This document shows, piece after piece, positions 9,988 through 19,498 of a stretch of DNA of 64,000 nt. Below the pieces are notes generated by a model, which saw only the letters and a list, made by a program, of their open reading frames with translations, was not told where the DNA came from and did not search any database. Positions within the stretch are counted from its first letter, which is position 1. Each line of letters begins with the position of its first letter. The position numbers and the translations under genes were made by a program. Source of the DNA: Nocardia sp. (lineage in GTDB: Bacteria > Actinomycetota > Actinomycetes > Mycobacteriales > Mycobacteriaceae); contig JACIXH010000002.1 of NCBI GenBank assembly GCA_014360565.1, positions 47,970 through 111,969 of the forward strand, in the 5' to 3' direction.

Positions 9988-10518
9988 ATGGGACAGCATC
10001 CAGGCCAGAACAACGACCAAGACTACTTCGACAAGCACTTCATCCACGTGTTCGGCATGTCCCCCGGTCAGGCCAATTCCTCACCGATCTGGAACAACTA
10101 CATCAGGCCGTTCGTCGACCCGTTCCTCGACGACCGCGACCTCGGCCGGTACAGCCACGAGGAAGAATTGCACGAACTCGTCCAACAAGCATGGGCCGAC
10201 GCCGGTGTGGACAACGACCTCACCCTCCACCACGAGTACCAGCTGTCAGAAGGAACATCCCAGGCACAAGGAAGCCGAATCGACTACCTGGCAGTCTTCG
10301 ACGATCAGCACACGGTCGGGATCGAGGTCAAAGCCGAAGGCAGCTGGCACTACGCCGAGAAGATCCACGAACAGCTCGAGCGCTACGCCGAAACCGGCGC
10401 GGTCAACACGATGCTGCTGCTGACCACCGACCCGGAGCTGACCGAAATCGACTGGCCCCGACACCTCGAGGTGCCGTTGTTCATCGTCGAGCTGGCCGGC
10501 CGCCGAGGTCGGCTGTAG
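9988..10518 (+). CDS. Putative PD-(D/E)XK-fold nuclease domain protein
   Basis: 176 aa from the ATG at 9988 with GGAGGATC upstream. The core GSRIDYLAVF..HTVGIEVKAEG gives D99 and E113-V-K115, the catalytic D...ExK arrangement of restriction-endonuclease-like folds, followed by an HEQLERYAETG helix with the conserved Q-x3-Y seen in many members. An N-terminal acidic helix bundle precedes it. It resembles nuclease-fold proteins that act on DNA or serve as non-specific binding domains; the substrate is unknown. It follows the macro-domain gene on the same strand. Confidence 0.65.
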   Translation: MGQHPGQNNDQDYFDKHFIHVFGMSPGQANSSPIWNNYIRPFVDPFLDDRDLGRYSHEEELHELVQQAWADAGVDNDLTLHHEYQLSEGTSQAQGSRIDYLAVFDDQHTVGIEVKAEGSWHYAEKIHEQLERYAETGAVNTMLLLTTDPELTEIDWPRHLEVPLFIVELAGRRGRL

Positions 10519-10780
10519 ACCGGCGGCGCTCGAAGATTCGGGCGCCGACGCGGTCGTTGGTTTCCTGTCGGTACCACCGGCTAGAGTGCGAATCCGTCAG
10601 CCGCTTCGCGCGTGGCTGCTCCCGTCGAGTTCGCGTCCCACGCCGCAACTCGTGGGGAGGAAGGTTCGCTCGAACCGCGGCGAAAAGCGTTGACCTGCAC
10701 CGGTAGTTGTCCTCGTCGGAGTCTCGATCGTGGTACCGCGAACAGGGCGTGGGATGTTCGCGGGGACAAGGCCACCGATC

Positions 10781-12202
10781 ATGACCAACACCTACCTGCG
10801 AGACGCCGCCCGCCGCCGCGCCGCCCGCTACGGCGGCTCCTACCAACGCGCCCTGCAAGCCCTCACCCGCTACGACACCCCACGCAACGCCGATGCCCCA
10901 CCACGCAACCCGGCGGGGATCGACTGGACTCCCCTGCACGGCGTGGAAGTCGCCTTCGACAACGGGATCCACCAACTGCGCGGTGTCGTCCTGCCTCCCG
11001 ACGGCGTGCGCCCCGGCACCGACATCCTGCGCGTCGCGGTCACCACCGGCCACACCGGGCTGGCCCCGGCCGAAGTCACCTACCTCGATGCCCGCCGCTG
11101 GACCATTTCCCCGATGCCCGCCGACGTCGATCGGCGGCATCTACCCTCACGACGGCTCACCCGCGGTGCGCGCGGATTGCCGCTCTACCGCTACGGCGAC
11201 CTCCCGGCCGCGGCGCTGGCCACCCGTACCATGCTGCGCCAGCAATACCGGTCCCGTCCCGCCGAAGACCAGGCACCGATCGCCGAGTTGTTCATCCGCC
11301 GCGACTACTACGACCTCTACACCATCGACGACGCGGTCGCGCTCCGCGCGCTTACGCCAGCTCGCCACGCCGTCTGGATCGCCGCCCGCACCTGCTCACG
11401 CTGCCGTGAACAATCACCGCGCCCGTTCCAGCAACTACGCGACGGCAACCACTACTGCCCATCCTGCTACCCCCTTGCGGCAGACGACTGGTGGAACACC
11501 CGCCTGCAGACCATGCAGACCGGCGCGATCGACTGGGCTCGCGCCCTCACCACCGACCCCCGTGCCGTGCTGATCAACGTCATCGACGCCACCGTGTCCC
11601 GGGTTATCGTCACCGACATCGCCAGCGGCACCACCCTGCACGATCACAACGTCTGTTGGTCCCACCAGCTCGACGACCCTGCCGAACTGACCTGGCTGCC
11701 CGAAGACGAACGCCACGCCGCCGCCCAAGCCATCAGCCCCGCCACACTCGGCGAACTTCTGGCGCCACTGCGTCACCGCCGAATCCTCGCCTGGCGTAAC
11801 ACCAGCCGCGGGCTTCACCGCATGGCCTACCGCATCCCGGAACTGCCGCTGCCCGACCCGTGGTCATCGCCCAGCGCCGACGACTGCGAACGCTGGTACA
11901 GCTACTGGCTGCACCAGCCCGCCTACCAATTCAACAATCGGCAGTGGACATGGGCGACGGACTGCTTCACCACGCTCGCACTGCTCGGCCGTCCCCCGAT
12001 ACCCCTCGAGGAAGTGGCCTGGACAGCGGCACACGACCACCTGCCCACTCAAGCCCGCGCCGACATCGCACAGCTACACCGAATGGCCGCCGGCCTGCCC
12101 GGCCCCGAAGACATCGAGGAAACCCAAGCCACGCCGACCTCCCCGTGTCATGTCCACATCCGTCCCGACGATCTCGACCAGCAGGCCCAACAGCAGGGCT
12201 GA
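10781..12202 (+). CDS. Zinc-ribbon protein with a degenerate exonuclease-like domain
   Basis: 473 aa from the ATG at 10781 (MTNTYLRDAARRR). Residues about 205-235 form a C-x2-C ... C-x2-C zinc ribbon (CSRC, CPSC). The following segment, WARALTTDPRAVLINVID..VIVTDIASGTTLHDHNV, lines up with DEDD-type 3'-5' exonuclease domains of actinobacteria, in which DP-x-AVxLDTETTG opens the fold; here the DxE is replaced by NVID, and the later exonuclease aspartate positions are not evident. Probably a non-catalytic nucleic-acid-binding relative. The alignment is from memory and inferential. Confidence 0.6.
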   Translation: MTNTYLRDAARRRAARYGGSYQRALQALTRYDTPRNADAPPRNPAGIDWTPLHGVEVAFDNGIHQLRGVVLPPDGVRPGTDILRVAVTTGHTGLAPAEVTYLDARRWTISPMPADVDRRHLPSRRLTRGARGLPLYRYGDLPAAALATRTMLRQQYRSRPAEDQAPIAELFIRRDYYDLYTIDDAVALRALTPARHAVWIAARTCSRCREQSPRPFQQLRDGNHYCPSCYPLAADDWWNTRLQTMQTGAIDWARALTTDPRAVLINVIDATVSRVIVTDIASGTTLHDHNVCWSHQLDDPAELTWLPEDERHAAAQAISPATLGELLAPLRHRRILAWRNTSRGLHRMAYRIPELPLPDPWSSPSADDCERWYSYWLHQPAYQFNNRQWTWATDCFTTLALLGRPPIPLEEVAWTAAHDHLPTQARADIAQLHRMAAGLPGPEDIEETQATPTSPCHVHIRPDDLDQQAQQQG

Positions 12203-12244
12203 ATCGCCGACTTCGATGCGCCACAGCCGGACTAGCCTGTGCCC

Positions 12245-12691
12245 ATGACAACGACGGCTCCGCACAGCGCGATGACGGCGCGCTCCGAGGTCGACGCCCT
12301 AGCTGACGACCTCGAAGCGTTGCTGGCCGCCCTGCGCCATGGCCGCAACCTCGGCCTGGAGGTCACCGCCCCAGTCCAGCTCGTGCAAGCGTGCCGTGAC
12401 CTGATCACAGAAGCCGACGACCCCCCTCACGACACACGAGATCGACCCAGTGTTCGCGCAACTGCCCCTGCGCCGCGCAATCTGGCACCTCATCTGCCCG
12501 GCGAGCAATTCACCGCCACCGACGTGACCGACCGCCTCGACACGCGGGGGCGCCTGGTCACACCAGCAAAAGTCAGCAACGCCCTCGGCTACTGGGTGGA
12601 CCGGTCACGACTGACCCGCATCAGCAAAGGCCACTACCACTACCCCGGTTCAGCGTCCCCCGACGAGATCGAACCCACCCCGGCGCCATAG
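12245..12691 (+). CDS. Small protein with C-terminal winged-helix-like region
   Basis: 148 aa from the ATG at 12245 (a GTG at 12239 is also in frame). The N-terminal 50 residues form an amphipathic helix pair (EVDALADDLEALLAAL, LVQACRDLIT). After a polar linker, residues 90-140 (FTATDVTDRLDTRGR..TPAKVSNALGYWVDRSRL..ISKGHYHYP) look like a winged helix as used for DNA binding. Function unknown; a regulatory role is inference. It starts 43 bp after the zinc-ribbon gene and may share its transcript. A repeat copy lies 30 bp beyond its stop. Confidence 0.6.
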   Translation: MTTTAPHSAMTARSEVDALADDLEALLAALRHGRNLGLEVTAPVQLVQACRDLITEADDPPHDTRDRPSVRATAPAPRNLAPHLPGEQFTATDVTDRLDTRGRLVTPAKVSNALGYWVDRSRLTRISKGHYHYPGSASPDEIEPTPAP

Positions 12692-12720
12692 ATCGCCGAA
12701 GCCAGCCCGAATACCGCTTC

Positions 12721-12747
12721 TACCAGCCGAAACGACACGTCCCTGCC
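12721..12747 (+). repeat. Dispersed GATGACACGTCCC repeat, copy 1
   Basis: Variant core GAAACGACACGTCCC preceded by CCAGCC. It sits in the convergent gap between the genes ending at 12691 (+) and 12818 (-). Confidence 0.7.
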
Positions 12748-12817
12748 AAGGCAGGATCCGGCGCGCTCGCCGACGGCGCTGCATTCGAACCCCGCCACAA
12801 CCAGCGCGGAGCCGGGA

Positions 12818-13360
12818 TCACTTCGGCAGGACCGAATCCGCGTACGCGCCCGCGTACGCACCAGCGACGCCACCAGCCGCCGCGCCCAACGCGACGCCCG
12901 CCGCGGTAGCGGGAAGCAGGAACAGCACCCCACCAGCGGCCATACCGACGCCGAGACCGATCGCACCGCCGACCACGCAGCCCGGACCCGGGGCGACGGT
13001 GCAGCCGATCGCGCCACCGATGAGACCGGCAGCGGCCGAGGTCGCGATGAACGGCACAGCAGCGACCGCAGCACCCGCGGCGCCACCGAACCCGCCACCG
13101 AGCAACGTGCCCTCGATCACGCCGAAGGTCACGGCATCGCTGGTCGGGCGGCCGTCGACGAACGGCTCCGGCACGCCAGGCAGCACGGGCAGGGTGGGCA
13201 GACCAGGCAGCACAGGTTCCGGCTGGTCGATCGCCGCGGCCGATGCCTGCACCGGCGCCAGTTCCGAGGGTGCGGCCGAGGCGATCCCCGCGGCGGCCGT
13301 TCCGATGGCGATCGGCAGCGCGAGCACCATGGCGCGCTGCCCCCAGGTCGTGATGATCAC
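12818..13360 (-). CDS. Secreted glycine/alanine-rich protein
   Basis: 180 aa. A signal peptide is clear: a short N-terminus with Arg, hydrophobic core MVLALPIAIGTAAAG and Ala-x-Ala cleavage near SAAPS. A proline-rich linker (VLPGLPTLPVLPGVPEPF) follows, then about 100 residues of Gly/Ala-rich hydrophobic sequence with a single CTVAPGPGC cysteine pair. Such hydrophobic exported proteins are frequent in Nocardia and mycobacteria and may associate with the envelope; no enzymatic function is apparent. The nearer internal ATG at residue 11 is a possible alternative start. Confidence 0.7.
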   Translation of the reverse strand: MIITTWGQRAMVLALPIAIGTAAAGIASAAPSELAPVQASAAAIDQPEPVLPGLPTLPVLPGVPEPFVDGRPTSDAVTFGVIEGTLLGGGFGGAAGAAVAAVPFIATSAAAGLIGGAIGCTVAPGPGCVVGGAIGLGVGMAAGGVLFLLPATAAGVALGAAAGGVAGAYAGAYADSVLPK

Positions 13361-13696
13361 AAGAATTCCCTTTCAGCGGCCCGCCCGCGCACGGCGAGCA
13401 GGCCTGTCAACGGGCCGACTCCCTTCGACCCGTTGCACACTCCAGCACACTGGTAGCAATCCACAAAATATCTCTGACCGGCACCGATCTATGCAGGTAA
13501 GGCCCGTTCACAGCGCTGTCCCGGCGGCGAGCGGGCGATCTGCATCCCAGTCATGGCGAACACCCTGTCGGCGATGTGTCCAGCGTCACCACATCAGAGG
13601 ACCGGTGACGACGAACTCCCCGAGCTCACGACAGGGCAACCTTCATTCGGACGGAATCAGATACCTCGCCCGCGCAACGATGCCACCATCACCACC
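13361..13696. other. Divergent intergenic region, 336 bp
   Basis: It separates the secreted-protein gene and the plus-strand gene at 13697. It includes a comparatively AT-rich stretch around 13450-13480 (CCACAAAATATCTCTG) that is a plausible promoter for the minus-strand gene. Open frames extending left from 13697 are poorly protein-like. Nothing else recognised. Confidence 0.4.
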
Positions 13697-14116
13697 ATGC
13701 GCGACCACATCCACGACGGCGCCCGATGGCTCCCCGAGCACCACGACGACATCGACGGCAACCTGCTCGGCAAGGTCTTCGGCGCCGCACTCGATCAGTG
13801 CCGAACCTGCGAAGAGACGATGCTGGCCGAGCTCAGCGAAAACTCTTCCACCACAGAGCATCTGCTCGAACTCGCCTGCACAGCGGTCATCGGGACCCTC
13901 GGCGGACTCCCGAACGACCTCGTCGACATCGCCGCCGAGCGCAGTCCTGTGCCAATCGAGTTCCGGCGCGCTGCACTGACCTTCGTCCACAACGACCGCC
14001 CGGCCCTCACCGCGCTATGCCATCAGATGACGCCCGCCCAACGCCACGCCGCCAGCCGCACCGCCACCGCTCTGTACACCGGCGAAGCCCGCGCAGGAAA
14101 TATCCAACCAACCTGA
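13697..14116 (+). CDS. Hypothetical helical protein
   Basis: 139 aa from the ATG at 13697 (MRDHIHDGARWLPEHHDDID). Predominantly helical, acidic, with a CRTCEETML segment near residue 35. No family recognised, no signal or membrane segment. The start was chosen because upstream sequence in the same frame is low-complexity and Ser/Arg-rich. Confidence 0.55.
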   Translation: MRDHIHDGARWLPEHHDDIDGNLLGKVFGAALDQCRTCEETMLAELSENSSTTEHLLELACTAVIGTLGGLPNDLVDIAAERSPVPIEFRRAALTFVHNDRPALTALCHQMTPAQRHAASRTATALYTGEARAGNIQPT

Positions 14117-14364
14117 CGGGCCGACCTCTGGGACCAGGTCAGCGAGGCCGCGTCCTATCGACTTGGCCCTCGTGGCCCGGCGACCGCCAAGCAGCTGCCT
14201 TTTGATCCTGGCCTAGTCGGACCGGTTTCGACTGCTTCATTTTGTAATCGGGTTGGTTCCCCGAGCCAACTACGAGCAGCGATGCAGATGTCTCCACTAC
14301 GATTGCAGTCCATAGTTTCTCGAAACCCCAGCGCGCCAGCACCATCCAGACGAAGGCTCGAGGA

Positions 14365-14856
14365 ATGTTCCTATCCCACCACCGCCTTGCCACCGCGAGC
14401 ACCACCGAGGCTATCGGTGAGATCGTGCTCCAGCGACGATTGTCGCTCCGGATCCTGGTCGCGACGATCATCGCGCAGATGGCCTGGCTGGGTGCGAGCA
14501 TCTGCTGGAGCGTCCCCGCCGACGCCGACATCTCCGACTACATGAGCGGCTTCGGCGTCGCGCTGTTCGGCGCCGGAGTATTGGGCGTCTGCGCCTACAC
14601 CCACGACATCTCGGTCGACCGCGAGATGGCCCAAACCGGCAAGGTAGCCGCGATCGGTGCCGCTGTCTCCGTTCTGGTTGCCGTGGCCACCCTCGTCAAC
14701 ACCATCGGCCACCTCTCGGCGGCGGCGATGTTCGCGAATGTCGTCGTCTTACTGGCGGTCCCACTCACGTTCTGGGCCGCCCTTCTGGTGAGCACGCACT
14801 GCTACGCCCTGGTGCAACACGAGATCGCGGCCGCCGAGGACCGCAGCAATCAGTAG
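14365..14856 (+). CDS. Four-helix integral membrane protein
   Basis: 163 aa. Four hydrophobic spans are visible at about residues 28-48 (LRILVATIIAQMAWLGASIC), 62-78, 95-112 (AAIGAAVSVLVAVATLV) and 122-148. Short polar loops and a charged C-terminus (EIAAAEDRSNQ) suggest both termini are cytoplasmic. No transporter or enzyme signature. The preceding 248 bp contain a relatively AT-rich patch near 14235-14245 but no other feature. Confidence 0.65.
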   Translation: MFLSHHRLATASTTEAIGEIVLQRRLSLRILVATIIAQMAWLGASICWSVPADADISDYMSGFGVALFGAGVLGVCAYTHDISVDREMAQTGKVAAIGAAVSVLVAVATLVNTIGHLSAAAMFANVVVLLAVPLTFWAALLVSTHCYALVQHEIAAAEDRSNQ

Positions 14857-14897
14857 CCGGCGGCGACGACGACCGGATGCCAGTCACTCCGGTGCGC

Positions 14898-15275
14898 TCA
14901 ATCCCGCTGTTCACCGTCCCGATCGATGAGTTGGCGCTCGGCTTGTTCCAGTAGAGCGCGCGCGGAGACTTCGGCGTCTTCTCGGTCTTGAGCGCTCGGC
15001 CCTTCCCCATCACCCCCGCGTCGTTGCCACGCCTGTTCCGCCAATTGTCGAGCGTGCTGCTCGGCCTCGACCTCCAGGTACTGCCGGGCAAGTTCGGTGC
15101 GGGCCTTGGCTGCCTCTTCCGGATGTTCGCGCTCCCAGTCGGATTCGGCCCGGCACGCCTCAGCCAGCAGGCGTGATCGGCATGCTTTCGCGATCCAGCC
15201 CGAGATGTCCTCTCCAGCCGAGTGCCGAACCTGTGCCAGGAGCGTGTCATCGAGCGAAATCGTCATAGCCGCCAT
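14898..15275 (-). CDS. Ribbon-helix-helix antitoxin-like protein
   Basis: About 125 aa (ATG at 15275, or 15266 giving MTISLDDTLL). The N-terminal 45 residues MTISLDDTLLAQVRHSAG..ISGWIAKACR match the ribbon-helix-helix fold of CopG/MazE-type antitoxins: one beta strand, two helices. The rest is a long charged helix (EAAKARTELARQYLEVEAEQHARQLAEQ), a probable coiled coil. No toxin gene is adjacent on the minus strand, so it is either an orphan antitoxin or a stand-alone repressor. Convergent with the membrane-protein gene, 41 bp apart. Confidence 0.65.
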   Translation of the reverse strand: MAAMTISLDDTLLAQVRHSAGEDISGWIAKACRSRLLAEACRAESDWEREHPEEAAKARTELARQYLEVEAEQHARQLAEQAWQRRGGDGEGPSAQDREDAEVSARALLEQAERQLIDRDGEQRD

Positions 15276-15439
15276 GCCCGACAACGATAGGGCCCGCCTC
15301 ATCGCACTGTCCGCAATTCTCCGGGTCACGTCCGACCACAACCACGCGTAATGACCGCGACGGGAGAACCGTGGCTGGCCAGCTCGATCACCGCGGACAA
15401 CACGCTACTGCGCGGGTCTGGTTGGCATAGGCTGACCAG

Positions 15440-16042
15440 ATGAACGTGGCTGACCTGAATCACGCACCGGCGGTGTCTATTTCAGTGCGAGCCATATACT
15501 GGCTCGGCCACCAACTCACCTGCCCCACCTGCGAGGCCAGCGACCGCTGGGACTTGCACTCGGGACCTCACCCAGGCATCGAAGGACACCTCGCGACGGC
15601 GAGCTGTAGCAGCGGCCACGACATCCACCACCCGCTCATCTATCCCTGGCTGGTTCGTACCGTCGCACAGTGGTCGAGCACGCCAGCGCCCGCGCGACAC
15701 CCACTCCTGGCAAGTACGACTGGTCAATGGCCGCGTCAGGACATGCAATATCAGCTCAACGGCAAACTGAAAGAGTGGGCTCCGCACTGGCTCACCACCG
15801 ACGGGGCCGCGACCTACCACCATTGGGACGTGCCCGGCCCGGTCCAGTGGGCACGCGAGTGGCCCGAGCTGGTGGCCGCGAGAGAGAAGCTGAACCAGGT
15901 CAACGCATGGTTGCGCGACACCGACCACTCCGACAGTTCGTTCTCTTTCTACAGCTCCTGGGGCGATGACCCTGTGCGCACCCGCGTGGAGATCGACGAA
16001 TTCCCACCCGACGTCGTCGAGCACATCCCCGCGACCGGCTGA
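15440..16042 (+). CDS. Hypothetical protein with CxxC motif
   Basis: 200 aa from the ATG at 15440. Tryptophan-rich (for example WDLHSGPHPG, YHHWDVPGPVQWAREWPEL) with one CPTC motif near residue 28 and C56, possibly a metal site. No recognised family or membrane segment. Divergent from the RHH gene (165 bp between), so the two may share a regulatory region. Confidence 0.6.
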   Translation: MNVADLNHAPAVSISVRAIYWLGHQLTCPTCEASDRWDLHSGPHPGIEGHLATASCSSGHDIHHPLIYPWLVRTVAQWSSTPAPARHPLLASTTGQWPRQDMQYQLNGKLKEWAPHWLTTDGAATYHHWDVPGPVQWAREWPELVAAREKLNQVNAWLRDTDHSDSSFSFYSSWGDDPVRTRVEIDEFPPDVVEHIPATG

Positions 16043-16220
16043 AATATTGGACGCGGAACCACCGACACCACCGCCGCGATCCCCTTGTAATGGACTGCGG
16101 GGCTCCTACCCGTCGACGAGCACGCGCACCCCGATCCCTGGACCGCTCTGATGAGCCCGATGATCGACCCACACACCAGCACAGCGCCGAAGGGCATCAC
16201 AGAAATTCAAGGAACTTGCC

Positions 16221-16246
16221 CTGACCAGGGGCGACGACACGTCCCT
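16221..16246 (+). repeat. Dispersed GATGACACGTCCC repeat, copy 2
   Basis: CTGACCAGG followed by GCGACGACACGTCCCT. It lies in the convergent gap between the plus-strand gene ending at 16042 and the frameshifted methyltransferase at 16307. Confidence 0.7.
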
Positions 16247-16306
16247 ATCGCATAGGCCGCCGGGGAACTCACTCGCGGTACCGGCAACGAAGAGCGCCGG
16301 GCCAGC

Positions 16307-17120
16307 TCACACCTTGCGGCCCACCGCGCCGTAGAGCGAGATCTTCTTGTCCATGCTGACCGGGGGCTCGATGCCAGCGTTGCGCCACCGGTGAATCACC
16401 TCGACTCCTGGTGACACGAGCTCGAGCCCGTCGAAGAACCTTCCCACTTCCTCGCGCGTACGTGGACGTACCGCGATCCCCCGATCGGCGTAGACCCTGC
16501 AGCAGTCGAGCCATGCCGTCGGGATCGGCATCACCGTCGTCGAAATCGGTGGTCACATGCGACATCGCCAGATACGAGCCCGGCGCCAACGGCGCCATCA
16601 AGGTGTTGACGATGTCGTAGACGTCGCCGGGTACGAAATGCAGCAACGCCATCAGCGATACCGCCACCGGCTTCGACAAGTCCAGCGTCTCCGTCAACTC
16701 CGGGCTGGCGAGGATGGCGGCCGGGTCCGCCGCGTCGGCCTGCACGTAGGCGGTGCTGCCCTCGGGTGCGCTGACCAGCAGGGCTCGCGCGTGCGCGAGC
16801 ACCAACGGGTCGTTGTCGACGTAGACGACCCTCGACTCCGGGGCGTGCGCCTGGGCGACCTCGTGAAGATTCGGCGACGTCGGGATGCCGGTACCGATGT
16901 CGAGGAACTGCCGGATACCCTGCTCGACAAGGTATCCCGTGGCGTGACGCATGAAGTCGCGGTTGGTACGGGCGGTCAATCGCACCGAGGGAAACTGCTG
17001 CAACGCCTGTTCAGCAGCGATCCGGTCTACCTCGTAGGAATCCTTCCCGCCGAGGAAATAGTCATACATGCGAGCCGAATGCGCCACGTCGGTGCGCAGG
17101 TCGATAGAGCCCTCGGACAC
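16307..17120 (-). pseudogene. DUF574 SAM-dependent methyltransferase with a frameshift
   Basis: The first 208 codons encode a clear DUF574 (PF04672) methyltransferase: signature ARMYDYFLGGKDSYEVDR (residues 17-34), SAM-binding FLDIGTGIP and the acidic VDNDP strand. The expected C-terminus (RTREEVGRFFDGLELVSPGVEV..YGAVGRK) is present, but in a different frame ending at 16307. Removing one G from the GGG run at 16495-16497 (CCC on the plus strand) would restore one roughly 270-residue enzyme. Without it the protein ends at 16269 with a nonsense arginine-rich tail. It may be a real mutation or a sequencing error. Confidence 0.85.
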
Positions 17121-17307
17121 GGCGAAATCTCCTCCTACGTGGGGATCTGTACCCAGCAGGCATACCGCATTCCGGCATCAGATTCACGAGAAGGCGTGTA
17201 GGACAGATGATCTCAGAGCAGGCACAACGGTTTCGGTTCGTGCGGGTATAGCGGATATCCGAGACCAGCCTCACGAGGAACTGTCAGTTGGTCAACGGAT
17301 CGGTCGG

Positions 17308-18192
17308 CTATCGCAGGCGAGCCATGGTGTTGTATCGCTGCTCAATCACCGGCCGAGCCTGTTCGACTTGACCAGGGTATTCAAGGGCGCGCGACATCTG
17401 CCCCGGGTGCGCGCGCCGCATCAATCCCTGTCGACGCAGGTAGTAGCCATCGGTGGTGGCGTCGAGCGCGGCGAGCAGACCAAGGTCGACCAGCGCTGGT
17501 AGCGCGGGCCAGCCACCGACTTCGACGAGAAGTTCAGTGCGCACAGTCACCGTCGATGGCTCCACAGCCAGGGCGGCCGGGTGTGCGAGCCAGCCGGCCA
17601 TGGTGTCTCCGGCGACCAGTCGACCCTGCGGTGGCTCGTTGGGCACGAGCCGTAGTCGCTGATCGACATCGAGATCGAAGATCGACGACGTTGTCCAGCC
17701 GAGGGTCGCGTCGGCCTCGAGGATCGCGATGGCGTCGCCCAGCGCGGTAGGAGTGAGTAGATCATCGGCATCGACGGCCCGAATATAGTCCGCGGTGCCG
17801 TGCGCGCGGGCAAGAGCGGCGTTGCGCGCGTAGGGCAGACCAGCCCTGGGTTGCCACTCCATCCGCACCCGCGGATCCGGTTCCGTGAACTCCCGCGCGA
17901 AAAGGGGCTCTGTGGGGCGGGGGCCGCCGTCGAGTTGGACTTCCCAAGTCCATGCCCATCCGGGGCCAAGATCTTGGCCCCGGATGCTGGAGTAGAGCTG
18001 GCGCAGAAAGTGGCGGTCGGCTTCGGCGACTGCGGTGATGATGCTGATCTGCCGCGGTGGGGTTTGCTGAGCCGGAGCGGAATCTTGTCCTCGCCGTGAG
18101 CGGCGGATCAGACCGAAGTCGACTTCGTAGGCGAGCAACTGCAGTTGCTGCTCCATGCGCGCATGAAATTCGTCGTCGTCGCTTTTCCCCAC
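17308..18192 (-). CDS. Family 2 glycosyltransferase
   Basis: 294 aa. The GT-A fold is recognisable: ISIITAVAEADRHFLRQLYSSI (beta-1 and following helix), the LPYARNAALARAHG segment, and V140-DADD144, the metal-binding DxD. After this, IFDLDVDQR and a C-terminal helical region typical of soluble glycosyltransferases follow; no membrane helices. Acceptor and sugar cannot be predicted. A charged N-terminal extension of about 45 residues precedes the domain. Its product would be cytoplasmic; the 187 bp to the methyltransferase gene contains no other gene. Confidence 0.85.
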   Translation of the reverse strand: MGKSDDDEFHARMEQQLQLLAYEVDFGLIRRSRRGQDSAPAQQTPPRQISIITAVAEADRHFLRQLYSSIRGQDLGPGWAWTWEVQLDGGPRPTEPLFAREFTEPDPRVRMEWQPRAGLPYARNAALARAHGTADYIRAVDADDLLTPTALGDAIAILEADATLGWTTSSIFDLDVDQRLRLVPNEPPQGRLVAGDTMAGWLAHPAALAVEPSTVTVRTELLVEVGGWPALPALVDLGLLAALDATTDGYYLRRQGLMRRAHPGQMSRALEYPGQVEQARPVIEQRYNTMARLR

Positions 18193-18446
18193 ACCGATAC
18201 CCTATCGCCGCGATAGCCAAGGTGCGGTGCAGTGGCCGCGAACGCCGGTCGGCGCCTGCTGTCGGAGCGGTGACGGACGCTGCTGGACGTCCTCGACGCC
18301 CTTCACACCGGCTGGCCGACAGCCGGGCTTCAACGCGCCGGCCCGGCCCACTGGCGACAACAATCCCTCGTCGTCTCGCGACGGGCCCGAGCGATGTCAA
18401 ACGAGCGCGCGCAACGTCACCCAGCTGTTTTCCGAATGAGCTTCCG

Positions 18447-19346
18447 CTACAGCGGGATTGCGTTCGCGTTGATCTCCAGCGTCACAGGGCGATGGTCGGT
18501 CAGATAGTCGTCGGCGTGGAGCAGATCCCCAAGTGGAGTAACCCGATATCCCGCCACCACCGCGGCGGGGAGTTGGTGGGTGGCCAGCCATCGGTCGATC
18601 CGCCGCGGCGGATGGTGATCGACTGCGGCGTGCCCGGTCGTGGCTTCCAGTTCGACACCGGCCAGCTCCGCGCAGTCCCGCATCCGGCCTTGCCGTTCGA
18701 GTCGAATAGCCGCATGTCGATCTAGCTGCCCGTCGATGTCGAGCTGATAGACGTGGTCTGGGTGCCATTCGACCCCGGCGTATGGATCTGGGTCGGTCAG
18801 GCTCACACAGTTAAAATCGCCGCCGATCACGGCGGGGACATCTCCCTTGTTCACCGTTCGCAGGATCTGCAATGCGTCAGCAGCCCGCCAAGCTGGGTCG
18901 AAAGGCGAGAGCTGTAGCGACATCACGCGCAGTGGCCGCCCGTTGAACTCGAAAATAGCGGAAACGGCGCAGTGCCACATCCCCGCCATCTCGCGCTCCA
19001 ACCGGTGGATACTGCCAGGTCGCGGCCGGATCTCTGGGCAGCTTCGGTACAAAAGCCCTGTGTGGTGCACGATGCCGCCCGTAGCGACGATCGGTTCGCC
19101 CGCGATCTCGCATTCCATACCGGTTGCTTTCGCTAGCCGCCGAAGCCCCGCTTCCGCTCCGGCAGCCTTGGCTTCACGGCCCTCACCGTCGGCAATGATC
19201 TCGGAAATCCCGACCGCGTCCGCATCCTGCCGCGCCAGCCACTCTTCTAGAGCGCGATAGCGGGCCTCTGAAGACTCGCCAGTCGCGGCATATAGATCCC
19301 AGGCGTTGACAGTGATCAAGGTGAAACGGTCGCGAGTTTCGGTCAC
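18447..19346 (-). CDS. Endonuclease/exonuclease/phosphatase (EEP) family hydrolase
   Basis: 299 aa, GTG start at 19346. The metal-dependent EEP fold motifs are present in order: N14 (TVNAWDL), E49 (GISEI), GGDFN at 175-179 and the terminal DHRP (284-287) equivalent of the SDH motif. No signal peptide, so it is intracellular. Family members cleave phosphodiesters in DNA, RNA, phospholipids or nucleotides; this one lacks extra domains that would indicate the substrate. Confidence 0.85.
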   Translation of the reverse strand: MTETRDRFTLITVNAWDLYAATGESSEARYRALEEWLARQDADAVGISEIIADGEGREAKAAGAEAGLRRLAKATGMECEIAGEPIVATGGIVHHTGLLYRSCPEIRPRPGSIHRLEREMAGMWHCAVSAIFEFNGRPLRVMSLQLSPFDPAWRAADALQILRTVNKGDVPAVIGGDFNCVSLTDPDPYAGVEWHPDHVYQLDIDGQLDRHAAIRLERQGRMRDCAELAGVELEATTGHAAVDHHPPRRIDRWLATHQLPAAVVAGYRVTPLGDLLHADDYLTDHRPVTLEINANAIPL

Positions 19347-19498
19347 ACACCGAGACTATCGAGGGCTGCGTACGGAAGAGGTCGAATCTGGATGCCTACG
19401 GCGCGAACGGGATTCGTTGATCGGTGAATCCGGGCTACGAGAGCGCCACTGCACTTTCGCCGAGGTCGAAGGGCATACGGGCAGCTCAAGTGCTAGGT

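Noticed and set aside
14898..15275. Complete toxin-antitoxin pair
   Set aside because: The antitoxin-like RHH gene has no adjacent same-strand toxin.
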